From the NCBI GenBank assembly GCA_937980205.1, contig CALJKW010000078.1, forward strand, positions 1 through 64,000: DNA of 64,000 bases. The letters run 5' to 3'. Below are positions 1 through 8,794 of this stretch, one piece after another. The stretch is from an uncultured Myxococcales bacterium (GTDB taxonomy: Bacteria > Myxococcota > Myxococcia > Myxococcales > Myxococcaceae). The position numbers and the translations under genes are program-made. The notes below the pieces were generated by a model. It did not search any database and was not told the DNA's origin. It saw nothing but the letters and a program-made list of their open reading frames with translations. The first letter of the stretch is position 1. Each line of letters opens with the position of its first letter.

Positions 1-352
1 CGCCGGTGCCGCTGCTGCCGCCGGTGCCGCTGCTGCCGCCGGTGCCGCTGCCGCCGCCGGTGCCGCTGCTGCCGCCGGTGCCGCTGCTGCCGCCGGTGCC
101 GCTGCCGCCGCCGGTGCCCGTCGTCGCCGTGCACTGCCCGGTCGACGCGCTGCACGCCTGGCCGAGGCTGCAGGGCTGGCACGAGACTCCGCCCTTGCCG
201 CACGCCGTGTTCTCGACGCCGGTCTCGCACTTGCCGCTCGACGAGCAGCAGCCGGAGCACGTCGAGGCCGAGCAGGGCCCGGGCGTCGTGGGGTTGGGAC
301 AGGCGGTCAGCAGCAGCACGGAAGCCAGAGCCAGCGGGCGCAGGAGGTTCAT
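1..352 (-). CDS. Gly-rich, Cys-rich lipoprotein (3' end cut by window edge)
   Basis: Reading the minus strand from an ATG at 352 gives an open frame that runs off the left edge, so only about 117 residues are visible. The N-terminus is a lipoprotein signal (MNLLRPLALASVLLLTAC, lipobox LTAC), so the protein should be exported and lipid-anchored. A Cys-rich segment follows (CSASTCSGCCSSSGKC and CQPCSLGQAC), then a low-complexity linker of GTGGSS and GTGGGS blocks to the window edge. The build matches the Cys-rich lipoproteins at 38845-41536 and 46609-48807: signal, Gly/Ser linker and Cys modules. The start is supported by the signal peptide. Function is unknown; a surface or secreted protein is inferred. 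Confidence 0.75.
   Translation of the reverse strand, partial: MNLLRPLALASVLLLTACPNPTTPGPCSASTCSGCCSSSGKCETGVENTACGKGGVSCQPCSLGQACSASTGQCTATTGTGGGSGTGGSSGTGGSSGTGGGSGTGGSSGTGGSSGTG
3..120. repeat. 18-bp tandem repeat coding a Gly-rich linker
   Basis: About six and a half copies of an 18-bp unit (core CCGGTGCCGCTGCTGCCG, variant CCGGTGCCGCTGCCGCCG). On the minus strand each copy encodes GTGGSS or GTGGGS in the lipoprotein linker. The period is a multiple of three, so copy-number change would keep the frame. Confidence 0.85.
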
Positions 353-419
353 GGAGCCTCGAGCGCCTAGCACCTGCCGCACGGCGCCGTCACGCCGGGT
401 CGAGGTATCGTGTCACGCG

Positions 420-1151
420 GTGCTCCGCCGTTTCCTCGTGCTGCTGCTGCTGTGCGCGTGCTCGAAGCCGTCGCCGCCGCCGTACGTGCGCAGCCACGTG
501 GACGCGGATCCGACCGAGCCGTGCCTGTACTGGCCGAACCGCTCGCTGACGTGGAAGCTCGACCCGCAGCTCAGCGCGCGCACTCCGGCAGAGACCGAGC
601 GCACCGCGGTCGAGGCGTCGATCGCGTCGTGGCAGGCGGTCGCGGACTCGTGCTCGAACCTCACCTTCACGCAGAGCGACGCGGGCTCGAACCTCATCGT
701 CTGGCGCGAGACGTCGTGCGACGGCGTCGTGCCGGCGAACCACGTCTGCCACGGGCGCGGCGACTGCGGCGAGACGTTCGGCTGCTGGGACGACACGCCC
801 GAAGCGCTCGCGGTCACGACCGTCACCTACCTGCGCGGCACCGGGCACCTGCTGAAGGCGGACGTCGTGCTCAACGGAGCGAGCTGGCTCTTCACCACCG
901 TCGACGCTCCGCCGTGCGAGAAGGAGAGGCCGGCGGTCGACTGCGTGGCCACCGACGTGCAGAACACGGTGACGCACGAGCTGGGTCACCTGCTCGGGTT
1001 CGATCACACCACGGCGCCCGGCTCCACGATGGCGATGTCGGCTCCTCCGGGAGAGATCTCGAAGCGCGTGATCGACGACGGCACGCGCGAGGGCTTCTGC
1101 GCCGTGTACCCGCTCGGGGCGCCGACGCCGGCGTGCGACGGCGGCACCTGA
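420..1151 (+). CDS. Matrixin-like zinc metalloprotease lipoprotein
   Basis: A 243-residue protein from GTG 420. I chose this start because it gives a lipoprotein signal directly (MLRRFLVLLLLCAC); the frame is open further upstream but that part is antisense to the Gly-rich linker. The zinc-site motif HELGHLLGFDH lies near residue 185, with the downstream Met-turn-like STMAMS segment, both characteristic of metzincin (matrixin/M10-like) peptidases. Several Cys before the active site may form disulfides. It is predicted to be an exported, lipid-anchored peptidase; its substrate is unknown. It is followed 30 bp later by kup, with no functional link evident. A second, shorter protein of the same kind is at 11710-12192. 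Confidence 0.85.
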   Translation: MLRRFLVLLLLCACSKPSPPPYVRSHVDADPTEPCLYWPNRSLTWKLDPQLSARTPAETERTAVEASIASWQAVADSCSNLTFTQSDAGSNLIVWRETSCDGVVPANHVCHGRGDCGETFGCWDDTPEALAVTTVTYLRGTGHLLKADVVLNGASWLFTTVDAPPCEKERPAVDCVATDVQNTVTHELGHLLGFDHTTAPGSTMAMSAPPGEISKRVIDDGTREGFCAVYPLGAPTPACDGGT

Positions 1152-1181
1152 GCGCGCCCACCGCGCTAACGTGCGCCGCAC

Positions 1182-3065
1182 ATGTCGGCGCCGCACGGCA
1201 AGGCCTCGTTCACGACTCTGACGATCGGAGCCCTCGGCGTCGTCTTCGGCGACATCGGCACGAGCCCGCTCTACACGCTGCGCCAGTGCCTCGTCGAAGG
1301 CCACAAGGAAGGGGCGGCGACGCACGACGAGGTCCTCGGCCTGCTGTCGCTCATCTTCTGGGCGCTGACGCTGGTCGTGACCATCAAGTACCTCACGTTC
1401 ATCATGCGCGCCGACAACCACGGCGAGGGCGGCATCTTCGCGCTGCTCGCGCTCGTGGCGCGCGACGAGAAGACCGGCAAGCGGCTCGCCGGCATCGCGG
1501 TGCTCACGGTCATCGGAGCCGCCCTGCTCTACGGCGACGGCGCCATCACGCCGGCGATCTCGGTGTTGAGCGCCATCGAGGGTCTCACCGAGCTCGACCA
1601 CGAGTGGGACCGCTTCGTGGTGCCGATCACCATCATCATCCTCATCGTGCTGTTCGCCGTGCAGAGCCGCGGCACCGGCGTCGTCGGCCGCTTCTTCGGC
1701 CCGGTGATGCTGGTGTGGTTCGCGACCATCGCGGGCCTGGGCATCTGGCACATCGCGCAGAAGCCCGAGGTGCTGCTCGCGGTGAACCCGGTGCACGGCG
1801 CGACGTACTTCATGACGCACGACATGACCGGGTTCCTCGTGCTCGGCGCCGTGGTGCTCGCGGTCACCGGCGGTGAAGCGCTGTACGCCGACATGGGCCA
1901 CTTCGGCATCAAGCCGATTCGCGCCGCGTGGCTCGCGCTCGTGATGCCGTCGCTCTTGCTCTGCTACTTCGGGCAGGGCGCGCTCGTGCTGCGGGATCCG
2001 GAGACGGCGTCGCACCCGTTCTTCGCGATGGTGCCGCGCGGGCCGGCCACGGTCGCGCTCGTGATCCTCTCGAGCCTGGCGACGGTCATCGCGTCGCAGG
2101 CGCTGATCTCCGGGGCGTTCTCGCTGACGCGGCAGGCGCAGCAGCTCGGCTACTTCCCTCGCGTGACGGTGCGGCACACCGACGCGCAGACGCAGGGGCA
2201 GATCTACATCCCCGAGATCAACTGGATCCTCGCGGTCGGCTGCTTCCTGCTCGTGCTCGGCTTCCGGAAGTCCGAGCGGCTCGCGGCGGCGTACGGCATC
2301 GCCGTCACGGGCACGATGATCCTCACGTCGATCGTGTTCTTCGTCGTCATGCGCCGCGCGTGGAAGTGGCGGCTGCCGGTGGCCCTGCTGGTGCTGACGC
2401 TGTTCCTGTCGGTCGATCTGCCGTTCTTCGCGGCGAACACGGCGAAGATCCTCGAGGGCGGCTGGGTGCCGGTGCTGATCGGCTTCGGGTTCGTCGTCGC
2501 GATGCTGATCTGGAATCGCGGGCGCCGGCTGCTCGGGCTCGAGCTCGCGAAGCGCGGCAAGCCGCTGGAGAGCGGGCTGCAGCGGCTCGGCGAGCACGTC
2601 GTGGCGCGGGTGCCCGGCGCGTCGGTGTTCCTCACCACGTCGACGAAGCACGTGCCCCCGGTGCTGATGCACATCGTCGAGCGCACGCGGGCGCTGCACG
2701 AGCTGGTGATCCTCGTCACGGTGGAGATCGAGCCGAAGCCCACCGTGCCGGAGACCGAGCGCTACGAGCTCAGCGAGCTGCGCCCCGGGTTCAAGCGCAT
2801 GGTGGTGCACTACGGCTTCATGGAGGACCCCGACGTCCCCGGCGTGCTCGCGGCTGCTTCCGAGAAGCACGCGCTGAAGCTCGAGCTCGAGAACATCACC
2901 TACTTCCTCGGCCGCGAGGCCGTGCTCGCGCACGAGACCGGGCGCATGGGCCGGCTGTCCGAGAGCATCTTCGCGTTCTTGAACCGGAACGCGGTCGCGG
3001 CCGATGCGGTGTTCGGGATTCCGCCGAAGCAGGTCGTCGAGGTCGGGCTGCAGGTGGACCTCTGA
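1182..3065 (+). CDS. kup: KUP/HAK family low-affinity potassium transporter
   Basis: A 627-residue inner-membrane K+ transporter, close to the usual length of Kup (about 620). The N-terminal signature GALGVVFGDIGTSPLYTL is that of the KUP/HAK/KT family, and about 12 hydrophobic segments fill the first 430 residues. Further family-typical stretches are ALLYGDGAITPAISVLSAIEG and GGEALYADMGHFG. The last ~190 residues are hydrophilic and form the usual cytoplasmic C-terminal domain. Known members take up K+ with protons. The ATG at 1182 fits the family N-terminus. It converges on the DUF2807 gene, with only 32 bp between stops. No regulatory site is evident. Confidence 0.95.
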   Translation: MSAPHGKASFTTLTIGALGVVFGDIGTSPLYTLRQCLVEGHKEGAATHDEVLGLLSLIFWALTLVVTIKYLTFIMRADNHGEGGIFALLALVARDEKTGKRLAGIAVLTVIGAALLYGDGAITPAISVLSAIEGLTELDHEWDRFVVPITIIILIVLFAVQSRGTGVVGRFFGPVMLVWFATIAGLGIWHIAQKPEVLLAVNPVHGATYFMTHDMTGFLVLGAVVLAVTGGEALYADMGHFGIKPIRAAWLALVMPSLLLCYFGQGALVLRDPETASHPFFAMVPRGPATVALVILSSLATVIASQALISGAFSLTRQAQQLGYFPRVTVRHTDAQTQGQIYIPEINWILAVGCFLLVLGFRKSERLAAAYGIAVTGTMILTSIVFFVVMRRAWKWRLPVALLVLTLFLSVDLPFFAANTAKILEGGWVPVLIGFGFVVAMLIWNRGRRLLGLELAKRGKPLESGLQRLGEHVVARVPGASVFLTTSTKHVPPVLMHIVERTRALHELVILVTVEIEPKPTVPETERYELSELRPGFKRMVVHYGFMEDPDVPGVLAAASEKHALKLELENITYFLGREAVLAHETGRMGRLSESIFAFLNRNAVAADAVFGIPPKQVVEVGLQVDL

Positions 3066-3097
3066 GGCCCTGCTTCGGCGTGCTCAGCCGAGCGCGG

Positions 3098-3871
3098 TCA
3101 CTCGAACTTCACGTCGCTGCCGCCGGACGAGCCGAGCGCGCGCTCCGCCGGGTTGCCGCGCACCGAGACGAACGACGCGCCCGACACCGTGCCGGTCACG
3201 GCCTTCGTCGCCGTCACCTTCGCGTGCGAAGCGCCGCTGACGTTCAGCGCCGCGGTCTCTGCCGCCATGGTGCCGAGCTCGAGGTGCGACGCGCCGGAGA
3301 GCTCCGCCGAGTAGCTCGTCAGCGTCCCGCCCTTGATGTCGACCTTCGACGCGCCCGAGATCTGGAGCTCGCCCTTCGGAGCCTGAACGTCGCGCAGGCT
3401 CACGTGCGACGCGCCCGAGGCCCAGATGACGATCTCGTTGCCGACGACCGTGTCGAGCTCGATGCGCGAGGCGCCGCTGACCGCCAGCGCGACGCGCTCG
3501 CACACGATTCCCGCCGACGAGCGGATGAGCGACGCGCCCGACGCGCCGGCCTCGTTCAGCGTCTTCCACGAGACCTCGATCGACGTCGGCGACACGAAGA
3601 ACAGCCGCGTGTCGTCCTTCGGCTTCACCTTGAGCACCCCGTCCTCCACCGAGGTCACGATGTGCTCGAGCAGGTTGTCGTCGGACGTCACGACCACGCT
3701 GCCGGGGTCCCGGTCGGTCAGGTTGACCTCGAGCGCTCCGGAGACCTCCACGCGATGAAACGCCGCCACCTCACGGGTCTCCGTCTTCGAGGTCCCCGAC
3801 CCGCCGATCCCACCACACGCCGCCGCGACCAGCGCGACGGCGACCACGACCAACGAACGTTGAAGTTTCAT
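3098..3871 (-). CDS. DUF2807 (GIN-type) repeat lipoprotein
   Basis: A 257-residue exported lipoprotein (MKLQRSLVVVAVALVAAACG, lipobox AAAC). The mature part is built from short strands that repeatedly contain VSGA or SGAS (VSGALEV, VSGASRIEL, ASGASHVSL, ISGASKVDI, LSGASHLEL, VSGASFVSV), spaced about 20-25 residues. This is the pattern of DUF2807, putative auto-transporter-head-like right-handed beta-helix domains found in many bacterial envelope proteins. The ATG 3869-3871 start is supported by the signal. Molecular role in the family is not established; it is probably cell-surface or periplasmic. Confidence 0.85.
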   Translation of the reverse strand: MKLQRSLVVVAVALVAAACGGIGGSGTSKTETREVAAFHRVEVSGALEVNLTDRDPGSVVVTSDDNLLEHIVTSVEDGVLKVKPKDDTRLFFVSPTSIEVSWKTLNEAGASGASLIRSSAGIVCERVALAVSGASRIELDTVVGNEIVIWASGASHVSLRDVQAPKGELQISGASKVDIKGGTLTSYSAELSGASHLELGTMAAETAALNVSGASHAKVTATKAVTGTVSGASFVSVRGNPAERALGSSGGSDVKFE

Positions 3872-3964
3872 ACCCCCTTCGTTGCCGCACCTCGGCAGAC
3901 CGATCAGGGGGCTCGGGCGCGCGAGACATTTTCCGCCGTCGCCGACTGTGCTTGAAGCGTCCGC

Positions 3965-5050
3965 GTGAAGAAGCTCGCGCTCGCCGGGGTGGTGCTCGTC
4001 GCTCTCGCGGTGGCGCTCTGGTTCCTGCTCGCGCGCGAAGAGCCCACGACGCCCGCGGCGGCCGCCTCACCCGACGCAGGAGAGGCGGAGCTCGAGCAGC
4101 CCGACGCTCCGACCGCGCGCCTTCAGGCGATGCGGGCCCGGGCCGCGGCGCGTGCGGCCGACGCCGGCCCCGCGGACGCGCCGCTGCCCCCGAACGTCGT
4201 CGCGCAGTTCGGCTGGGGCAACGGACCCGGCAGGCTCGGCCGCAACCGTCCCGAAGAAGCGAACCCCGAAGCCCCGATGAGCCTCACGCGCGACGCACAG
4301 GGCAACACGTGGGTGCTCGACCAGGTCAACGGCCGCCTCGTGAAGCTCGACAAGAACGGCAAGCCCGCCGGCGAGATGCCGCTGCCGCTGCAGACTCCGC
4401 AGGACCTCGCGTTCACGAAGGACGGCACCGCCGCCGTCCTCGACCGCCTCGTCGACGGAGCCGTCGCCCTCATCGGCCCCGACGGCAAGCAGCTCGGCGA
4501 GCTCAAGGTCGGCGGCAAGGGAATCCCCGAGAAAGGAGCCGTCACCGGCCTCATGACCGACGGCGACGACGTCTACGTCGAGCGCGAGCACGGAGATCTC
4601 GTGAAGCTCGGCGACAGCAAGGGCAAGCCCGACCCCGAGCGCCCCGAGATCCCCGGCCGCCCGACGCGCGACGGCCTCTCGTACATCAGCGCCAACATCA
4701 TCGACCCGGCGGCCGGCAGCGTCGCCGTCACCTCCATCGATCGCGGGACGCGGCAGCACCGCTTCACCCGCGCCGTCCCGATGGGCGCGCCGGTCATGAT
4801 GCTGCTGCTCCTCGACAGCGATCGCTCCGGAGTCATCTACCTCGGCGGCGTCGTCGAGAGCCCGCAGCCCCTCGTCACCGTGCTCTGCCTCGACCCGCTC
4901 GACGGCCGGCCGATCGGCCGCGCCACGCTGCCCGCGAACACCGACGCCGACGAGACCTTCCGCGAGCTCACCGTGCTCGACGAGGGCGGCGTCCTCTTCC
5001 TCCACCGCACCGAACAGAACGCCCAGCTCATGCGCGCCTACTGCCAGTAG
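3965..5050 (+). CDS. Membrane-anchored beta-propeller-like (NHL-type) protein
   Basis: A 361-residue protein from GTG 3965 with one N-terminal hydrophobic anchor (LALAGVVLVALAVALWFLLA), then an Ala/Asp/Glu-rich linker (about residues 25-75), then a domain with repeated blade-like segments (TWVLDQVNGRLVKLDKNGK, DLAFTKDGTAAVLDRL, VALIGPDGKQLGELKVGG). These resemble NHL/SMP-30-type propeller blades. The upstream ATG-less region and the hydrophobic start support the GTG. It may act as an extracytoplasmic scaffold or sensor. It is followed, 121 bp later, by a Ser/Thr kinase, but a shared function is only a guess. No catalytic motif seen. Confidence 0.7.
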   Translation: MKKLALAGVVLVALAVALWFLLAREEPTTPAAAASPDAGEAELEQPDAPTARLQAMRARAAARAADAGPADAPLPPNVVAQFGWGNGPGRLGRNRPEEANPEAPMSLTRDAQGNTWVLDQVNGRLVKLDKNGKPAGEMPLPLQTPQDLAFTKDGTAAVLDRLVDGAVALIGPDGKQLGELKVGGKGIPEKGAVTGLMTDGDDVYVEREHGDLVKLGDSKGKPDPERPEIPGRPTRDGLSYISANIIDPAAGSVAVTSIDRGTRQHRFTRAVPMGAPVMMLLLLDSDRSGVIYLGGVVESPQPLVTVLCLDPLDGRPIGRATLPANTDADETFRELTVLDEGGVLFLHRTEQNAQLMRAYCQ

Positions 5051-5171
5051 CGCCGGTCTTGAAGGTGAGGGGGCGGTCGAGCGCAGTGTCCTGTGACACA
5101 CCCGACTCTTCCTCGTGGTTTCGCGGACTTGGAGGCTGGCGTGCGGCTTGTAGAGCCACACCGGCAAGCCC

Positions 5172-6464
5172 ATGCCTCCCTCCCTCGACTCGCACTCCAT
5201 TCCCGAGCACGTCGCCGACTACGAGATCCTGAGCACGCTGGGCGCCGGCGGCATGGGCGTCGTCTACGCGGGCCGCCAGCCGGACATCGGCAAGCGGGTG
5301 GCGGTGAAGGTGCTGCGCGGCGAGATGTCGATGGACCGCGATCTCGTCGAGCGCTTCGTCGGCGAGGCGCGCGCGGTGAACGAGATCCGCCACCGCAGCA
5401 TCGTCGACATCTTCGGCTTCGGCCGCCTCGACGACGGCCGCTACTACCTCGTGATGGAGCAGCTCGAGGGCCGCTCGTTCGAGCAGCTGCTCGCGGACGA
5501 GCGGAAGGTCTCGATCCCCAAGGTGCTCGACTGGACGGCGCAGATCCTCGAGGCGCTCGACGCGGCGCACGCGGCCGGCGTCATCCACCGGGACCTGAAG
5601 CCGTCGAACCTCTTCCTCGTCGAGCTGCCGCGCCAGACGCCGTACGTGAAGCTGCTCGACTTCGGCATCGCGAAGCTCATCGGCAACGGGCGCAGCCAGC
5701 GCACGCAGGGCGCGATGATGATCGGCTCTCCCGACTACATGGCGCCGGAGCAGGTCATCGGCGGGCCGGTCACGTTCGCCACCGATCTCTACGCGCTCGG
5801 CTGCGTGATGTTCGAGCTGATCAGCGGCAAGAAGCCGTTTCAGGGCAAGCAGATCTCCTACGTGCTCGGCGCGAAGCTGAACGGCGCGACGCCCTCGCTC
5901 GCGAAGGTCGAGCCCGCGCTGCCGGCCGACCTCGTCCGCCTCGTCGAGTGGCTGATGGAGCGCGACCCCAAGCACCGCCCGCAGACGGCCGAAGAGGTGC
6001 TCACCCACGTGCTGGCGCTGCGCCAGCAGTTCCCGCGGCGCACGCCGACTCCGGTGCCGGTGATGCCGCGGCGCCGCGTCGAGGTCGAGACGAAGCTCGC
6101 CGCCCCCGAGGTCGACCCCGCGCCGACGCGCATTCACGTGCCCGCGCAGCGGCCCATCGCCGTCGAGGTCGCCGAGCAGATTCCGACCGAGCCGCGGCTG
6201 TCGGCTCCCGCGGTCGACCTCGGCGCCGAGACGCGCCTGGCCCGATCGGCGCTGCGTGTCGTCCCGCAGGCCGAGGCGGCCGCCGCGCCGACGGGACGCC
6301 TGCCTGTGCCCGCGCCGGCGCCCGCCCCGCGCCGCCCGCTGCCCACGCCGCTGCTCGTGCTGCTGCTGCTGGTGACGATGATGGCGACGAGCGGGGTCAC
6401 CGCCTACACCCTGCTGCAGCACCCCGGCGCCCTCGAGGCGGCGGTGTCGAAGCTCACCAAGTAG
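5172..6464 (+). CDS. Ser/Thr protein kinase with C-terminal membrane segment
   Basis: A 430-residue eukaryotic-like (Hanks-type) kinase. Gly-rich loop GAGGMGVVY at residues 24-32, ATP-binding Lys in VAVKVL, catalytic loop HRDLKPSNL from His139 (Asp141), DFG at about 163, and PDYMAPEQ in the activation segment. The kinase domain ends near residue 285. A Pro/Ala-rich juxtamembrane linker follows, then a single hydrophobic span at about 394-416, leaving only a short extracytoplasmic tail, so there is no sensor domain outside. All catalytic residues are present, so it should be active. It is clearly related to the kinase at 43862-45772. The ATG at 5172 puts the conserved domain at the usual distance. 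Confidence 0.93.
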   Translation: MPPSLDSHSIPEHVADYEILSTLGAGGMGVVYAGRQPDIGKRVAVKVLRGEMSMDRDLVERFVGEARAVNEIRHRSIVDIFGFGRLDDGRYYLVMEQLEGRSFEQLLADERKVSIPKVLDWTAQILEALDAAHAAGVIHRDLKPSNLFLVELPRQTPYVKLLDFGIAKLIGNGRSQRTQGAMMIGSPDYMAPEQVIGGPVTFATDLYALGCVMFELISGKKPFQGKQISYVLGAKLNGATPSLAKVEPALPADLVRLVEWLMERDPKHRPQTAEEVLTHVLALRQQFPRRTPTPVPVMPRRRVEVETKLAAPEVDPAPTRIHVPAQRPIAVEVAEQIPTEPRLSAPAVDLGAETRLARSALRVVPQAEAAAAPTGRLPVPAPAPAPRRPLPTPLLVLLLLVTMMATSGVTAYTLLQHPGALEAAVSKLTK

Positions 6465-6503
6465 GGCACATGCGATGCAGCCGTCTCCTCAACACCCAAG
6501 GAG

Positions 6504-7415
6504 ATGGACATGTCCCTCGAGAGATATTGCAGAGATCGACTGGTCGTTCTGAACCCGCGCGCCACGGCCCGCGAGGCCGCCCGCGCAATGGAGGGCAATC
6601 ACATCGGCGCCGTCGTCATTCAGGATCGCGGCACCATCGCCGGCATCGTCACCGACCGCGACCTCGCCCTGAAGATCTGCGGCCCCGGTCTCGATGCCAC
6701 GCAGACGCCCGTCGCCGACGTGATGACGCCGGACCCGCTCACCATCGGCATCGACGAGCCCGAGTTCGCCGCGCTCGAGCTGATGCGCGAGCTGCACGTG
6801 CGCCGGCTGGTCATCGTCAGCGCCGGCCGCCTCGCCGGCATCGTCACGCTCGACGATCTGCTGATGAGCGGAGTCGCCGACGGCGCCGCCGCGCGGGAGA
6901 TCGTGATGGCCCAGCTGAGCGACGCGGCGCCGGCGAAGCCGGACGGGTTCGTGCGGCCGACGCGCCTCTACCGCCACGACAACCGCGCGCAGCAGCGCAG
7001 CATCGCGCGGCGCGAGCAGACGATGCGCACGTTCGCGAAGCGGCTCGCCGAGCTCGTCGGCCTCGACGATCAGCGCGCGGCGGTCGAGCTGTTCGAGACC
7101 GTGGCGCGGCACATCGTGCGGAGGATCACTCCGGCCGAGGCGAAGGACTTCCTCGCGCAGCTGCCGTTCGACATTCGCGAGCGGCTGCTCGACGTCCGCG
7201 CCGGCCCCGATCGCGAGGTGACCCGCGAGCAGATCGAAGACGCCGTCGCGTGGAGGCTCGGCGTCGACCTCGACCAGGCCCGCGACCTCGTCGCGAAGGT
7301 GGCCATGGCGTTCGACGACTTCGTGTCTCCGGGCGAGATGGACGAGGTCCGGGCGATGCTGCCGAAAGACCTGCAGCGGCTGTTCGTGGGCAGCGGCGTC
7401 GCCGAGACCCACTGA
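6504..7415 (+). CDS. CBS-domain pair plus DUF2267 protein
   Basis: A 303-residue soluble protein. Residues 1-125 hold two CBS motifs (VIQDRGTIAGIVTDRDLALK and VIVSAGRLAGIVTLDDLL, with DVMTPDPLTI between), a module that usually binds adenine nucleotides and senses energy status. Residues about 165-300 match DUF2267 (RTFAKRLAEL, ARHIVRRITPAEAKDFLAQL, DDFVSPGEMDEVRAMLP). CBS-DUF2267 fusions are common in GC-rich soil bacteria and often sit with stress genes. Start at ATG 6504, with AAGGAG upstream at about 6497 giving a good Shine-Dalgarno; the second Met (6510) is an alternative. It ends 13 bp before the convergent dnaJ stop. Confidence 0.88.
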   Translation: MDMSLERYCRDRLVVLNPRATAREAARAMEGNHIGAVVIQDRGTIAGIVTDRDLALKICGPGLDATQTPVADVMTPDPLTIGIDEPEFAALELMRELHVRRLVIVSAGRLAGIVTLDDLLMSGVADGAAAREIVMAQLSDAAPAKPDGFVRPTRLYRHDNRAQQRSIARREQTMRTFAKRLAELVGLDDQRAAVELFETVARHIVRRITPAEAKDFLAQLPFDIRERLLDVRAGPDREVTREQIEDAVAWRLGVDLDQARDLVAKVAMAFDDFVSPGEMDEVRAMLPKDLQRLFVGSGVAETH

Positions 7416-7428
7416 AACGTTAGACGAC

Positions 7429-8532
7429 TCAGCCGAACAGCTCTTTCACCTTCTGAAAGAAGTTCCGCGTCTGCGGCGAGACGTCTTCTCCGCACGCGGC
7501 CGCGAACTTCTCGAGCAGCTCGCGCTGCGTCGCCGAGAGCTCGGTCGGAGTCTCCACCAGCACGCGCACGTGCTGATCTCCGCGGCCGTTGCCGTGCAGG
7601 TGCGGAATGCCCTTCCCCTTCAGGCGGAAGACCTTCCCGCTCTGCGTGCCGGCGGGGATCTTCATCTTCACCTTGCCGTCGAGCGTGGGGACCTCGATCT
7701 GCGCCCCGAGCGCGGCCTGCGTGAAGCTGATGGGCACCTCGGCGAGCACCTCGTACTCCTCGCGAACGAAGATGGGGTGCTCGCGGACGTGGACGACGAC
7801 GTAGAGGTCTCCGGGGGGGCCGCCGTTCTCGCCGGGCTCGCCCTCTCCGGCGAGGCGCACGCGCGTGCCCGTGTCGACGCCCGGCGGAATCTTCACCGTC
7901 AGCGTCGACTCGCCGGCGACGCGCCCCTGGCCCTTGCAGTCCTTGCACGGATCCGAGACGACGTGCCCGCTGCCGCCGCACTGGCCGCACGGCCGCGAGA
8001 CCGCGAAGAAGCCCTGCGTGAAGCGCACCTCGCCGGCGCCGCCGCACGTCGGGCAGGGCCGCGACTGCTTCGACTTCGAGCCGGTGCCGTCGCAGGTCTC
8101 GCAGCGCTTGGGGCGCGGCAGCTTCACCTGCACCTCGCAGCCGAACGCGGCCTCTTCGAACTTGAGCTCGAGGTTGTAGCGGAGGTCGGCGCCGCGCCCG
8201 CGGGCCGTGCCGCCGCCGCGGCGCCCGCCGAAGAACTCTCCGAAGATCTCCCCGAAGATGTCGTTGAGGTTGACGCCCTGGAACCCGGCGCCGCCGAAGC
8301 CCTCGAACCCGGGGCCGTGGCCGAAGCGGTCGTACTTCATCCGCTTGTCCGGGTCGGACAGCACCGTGTACGCCTCGGAGGCCTCTTTGTAGATCTCCTC
8401 GGCCTCTTTGTTCCCGGGGTTGCGATCCGGGTGGTACTGCAACGCAATCTTCCGGAACGCGGACTTCAGCGTCGCTTCATCTGCGCTGCGGTCGACGCCG
8501 AGCACTTCGTAGTAGTCGCGTTTTCCCGCCAT
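7429..8532 (-). CDS. dnaJ: Molecular chaperone DnaJ
   Basis: A 367-residue Hsp40. J domain at residues 4-70 with HPD in QYHPDRNPGN, a Gly/Phe-rich region (about 72-110), four zinc-binding CxxCxGxG repeats (CETCDGTG, CPTCGGAG, CGQCGGSG, CKDCKGQG) at about 143-205, and the two C-terminal substrate-binding barrels. It stimulates DnaK ATPase and delivers unfolded clients; no dnaK or grpE is nearby. It is the last gene of a minus-strand run starting at 11671. A 27-bp gap after the YHS gene holds a 10-bp palindrome GGCGTACGCC (8537-8546) and a TTATAT stretch, so it may also have its own promoter. Confidence 0.97.
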   Translation of the reverse strand: MAGKRDYYEVLGVDRSADEATLKSAFRKIALQYHPDRNPGNKEAEEIYKEASEAYTVLSDPDKRMKYDRFGHGPGFEGFGGAGFQGVNLNDIFGEIFGEFFGGRRGGGTARGRGADLRYNLELKFEEAAFGCEVQVKLPRPKRCETCDGTGSKSKQSRPCPTCGGAGEVRFTQGFFAVSRPCGQCGGSGHVVSDPCKDCKGQGRVAGESTLTVKIPPGVDTGTRVRLAGEGEPGENGGPPGDLYVVVHVREHPIFVREEYEVLAEVPISFTQAALGAQIEVPTLDGKVKMKIPAGTQSGKVFRLKGKGIPHLHGNGRGDQHVRVLVETPTELSATQRELLEKFAAACGEDVSPQTRNFFQKVKELFG

Positions 8533-8559
8533 GGGTGGCGTACGCCATATAACCCACCT

Positions 8560-8781
8560 TCAGTGACGGGCAACGTAGGCGCTGGGGTTCGCTTGAAAGC
8601 GCTCCCGGCACTCGCTGCTGCAGAAGTCGTACGTCTCGCCCTCGGAGGTGGCGTTGCCGCCGTCCGAGTCTCCCGAGACGACCTCCATGCCGCAGACGGG
8701 GTCGGTCGCCTTCGGCCGCTCGACGTGCGAGCGGTTGCTCTCGACGATCTCCTGGAACTTCTCTGCCGAATCTGGCTGCAC
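8560..8781 (-). CDS. Small YHS-domain protein
   Basis: A 73-residue protein whose C-terminal half is a YHS domain: DPVCGMEV, then a Tyr/Phe followed by FCSSECRERF and a C-terminal NPSAYV. The three Cys (in VCGM and FCSSEC) are the usual metal ligands of this short domain, which is found in copper-transport and heavy-metal proteins and in some phenol hydroxylases. The start is ATG 8781. It lies 13 bp downstream of the DoxX gene on the same strand, suggesting co-transcription. A metal-related or redox-accessory role is inferred. Confidence 0.85.
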   Translation of the reverse strand: MQPDSAEKFQEIVESNRSHVERPKATDPVCGMEVVSGDSDGGNATSEGETYDFCSSECRERFQANPSAYVARH

Positions 8782-8794
8782 GACGACACCTCTT

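Noticed and set aside
390..2933. 847-residue minus-strand open frame over the matrixin and kup genes
   Set aside because: Arg/His/Asp-rich translation with no domain; a shadow of GC-rich kup codons.
3074..3091. Terminator between kup and the DUF2807 gene
   Set aside because: Only a 5-bp stem (TCGGC/GCCGA) with a seven-base loop; too weak to call.
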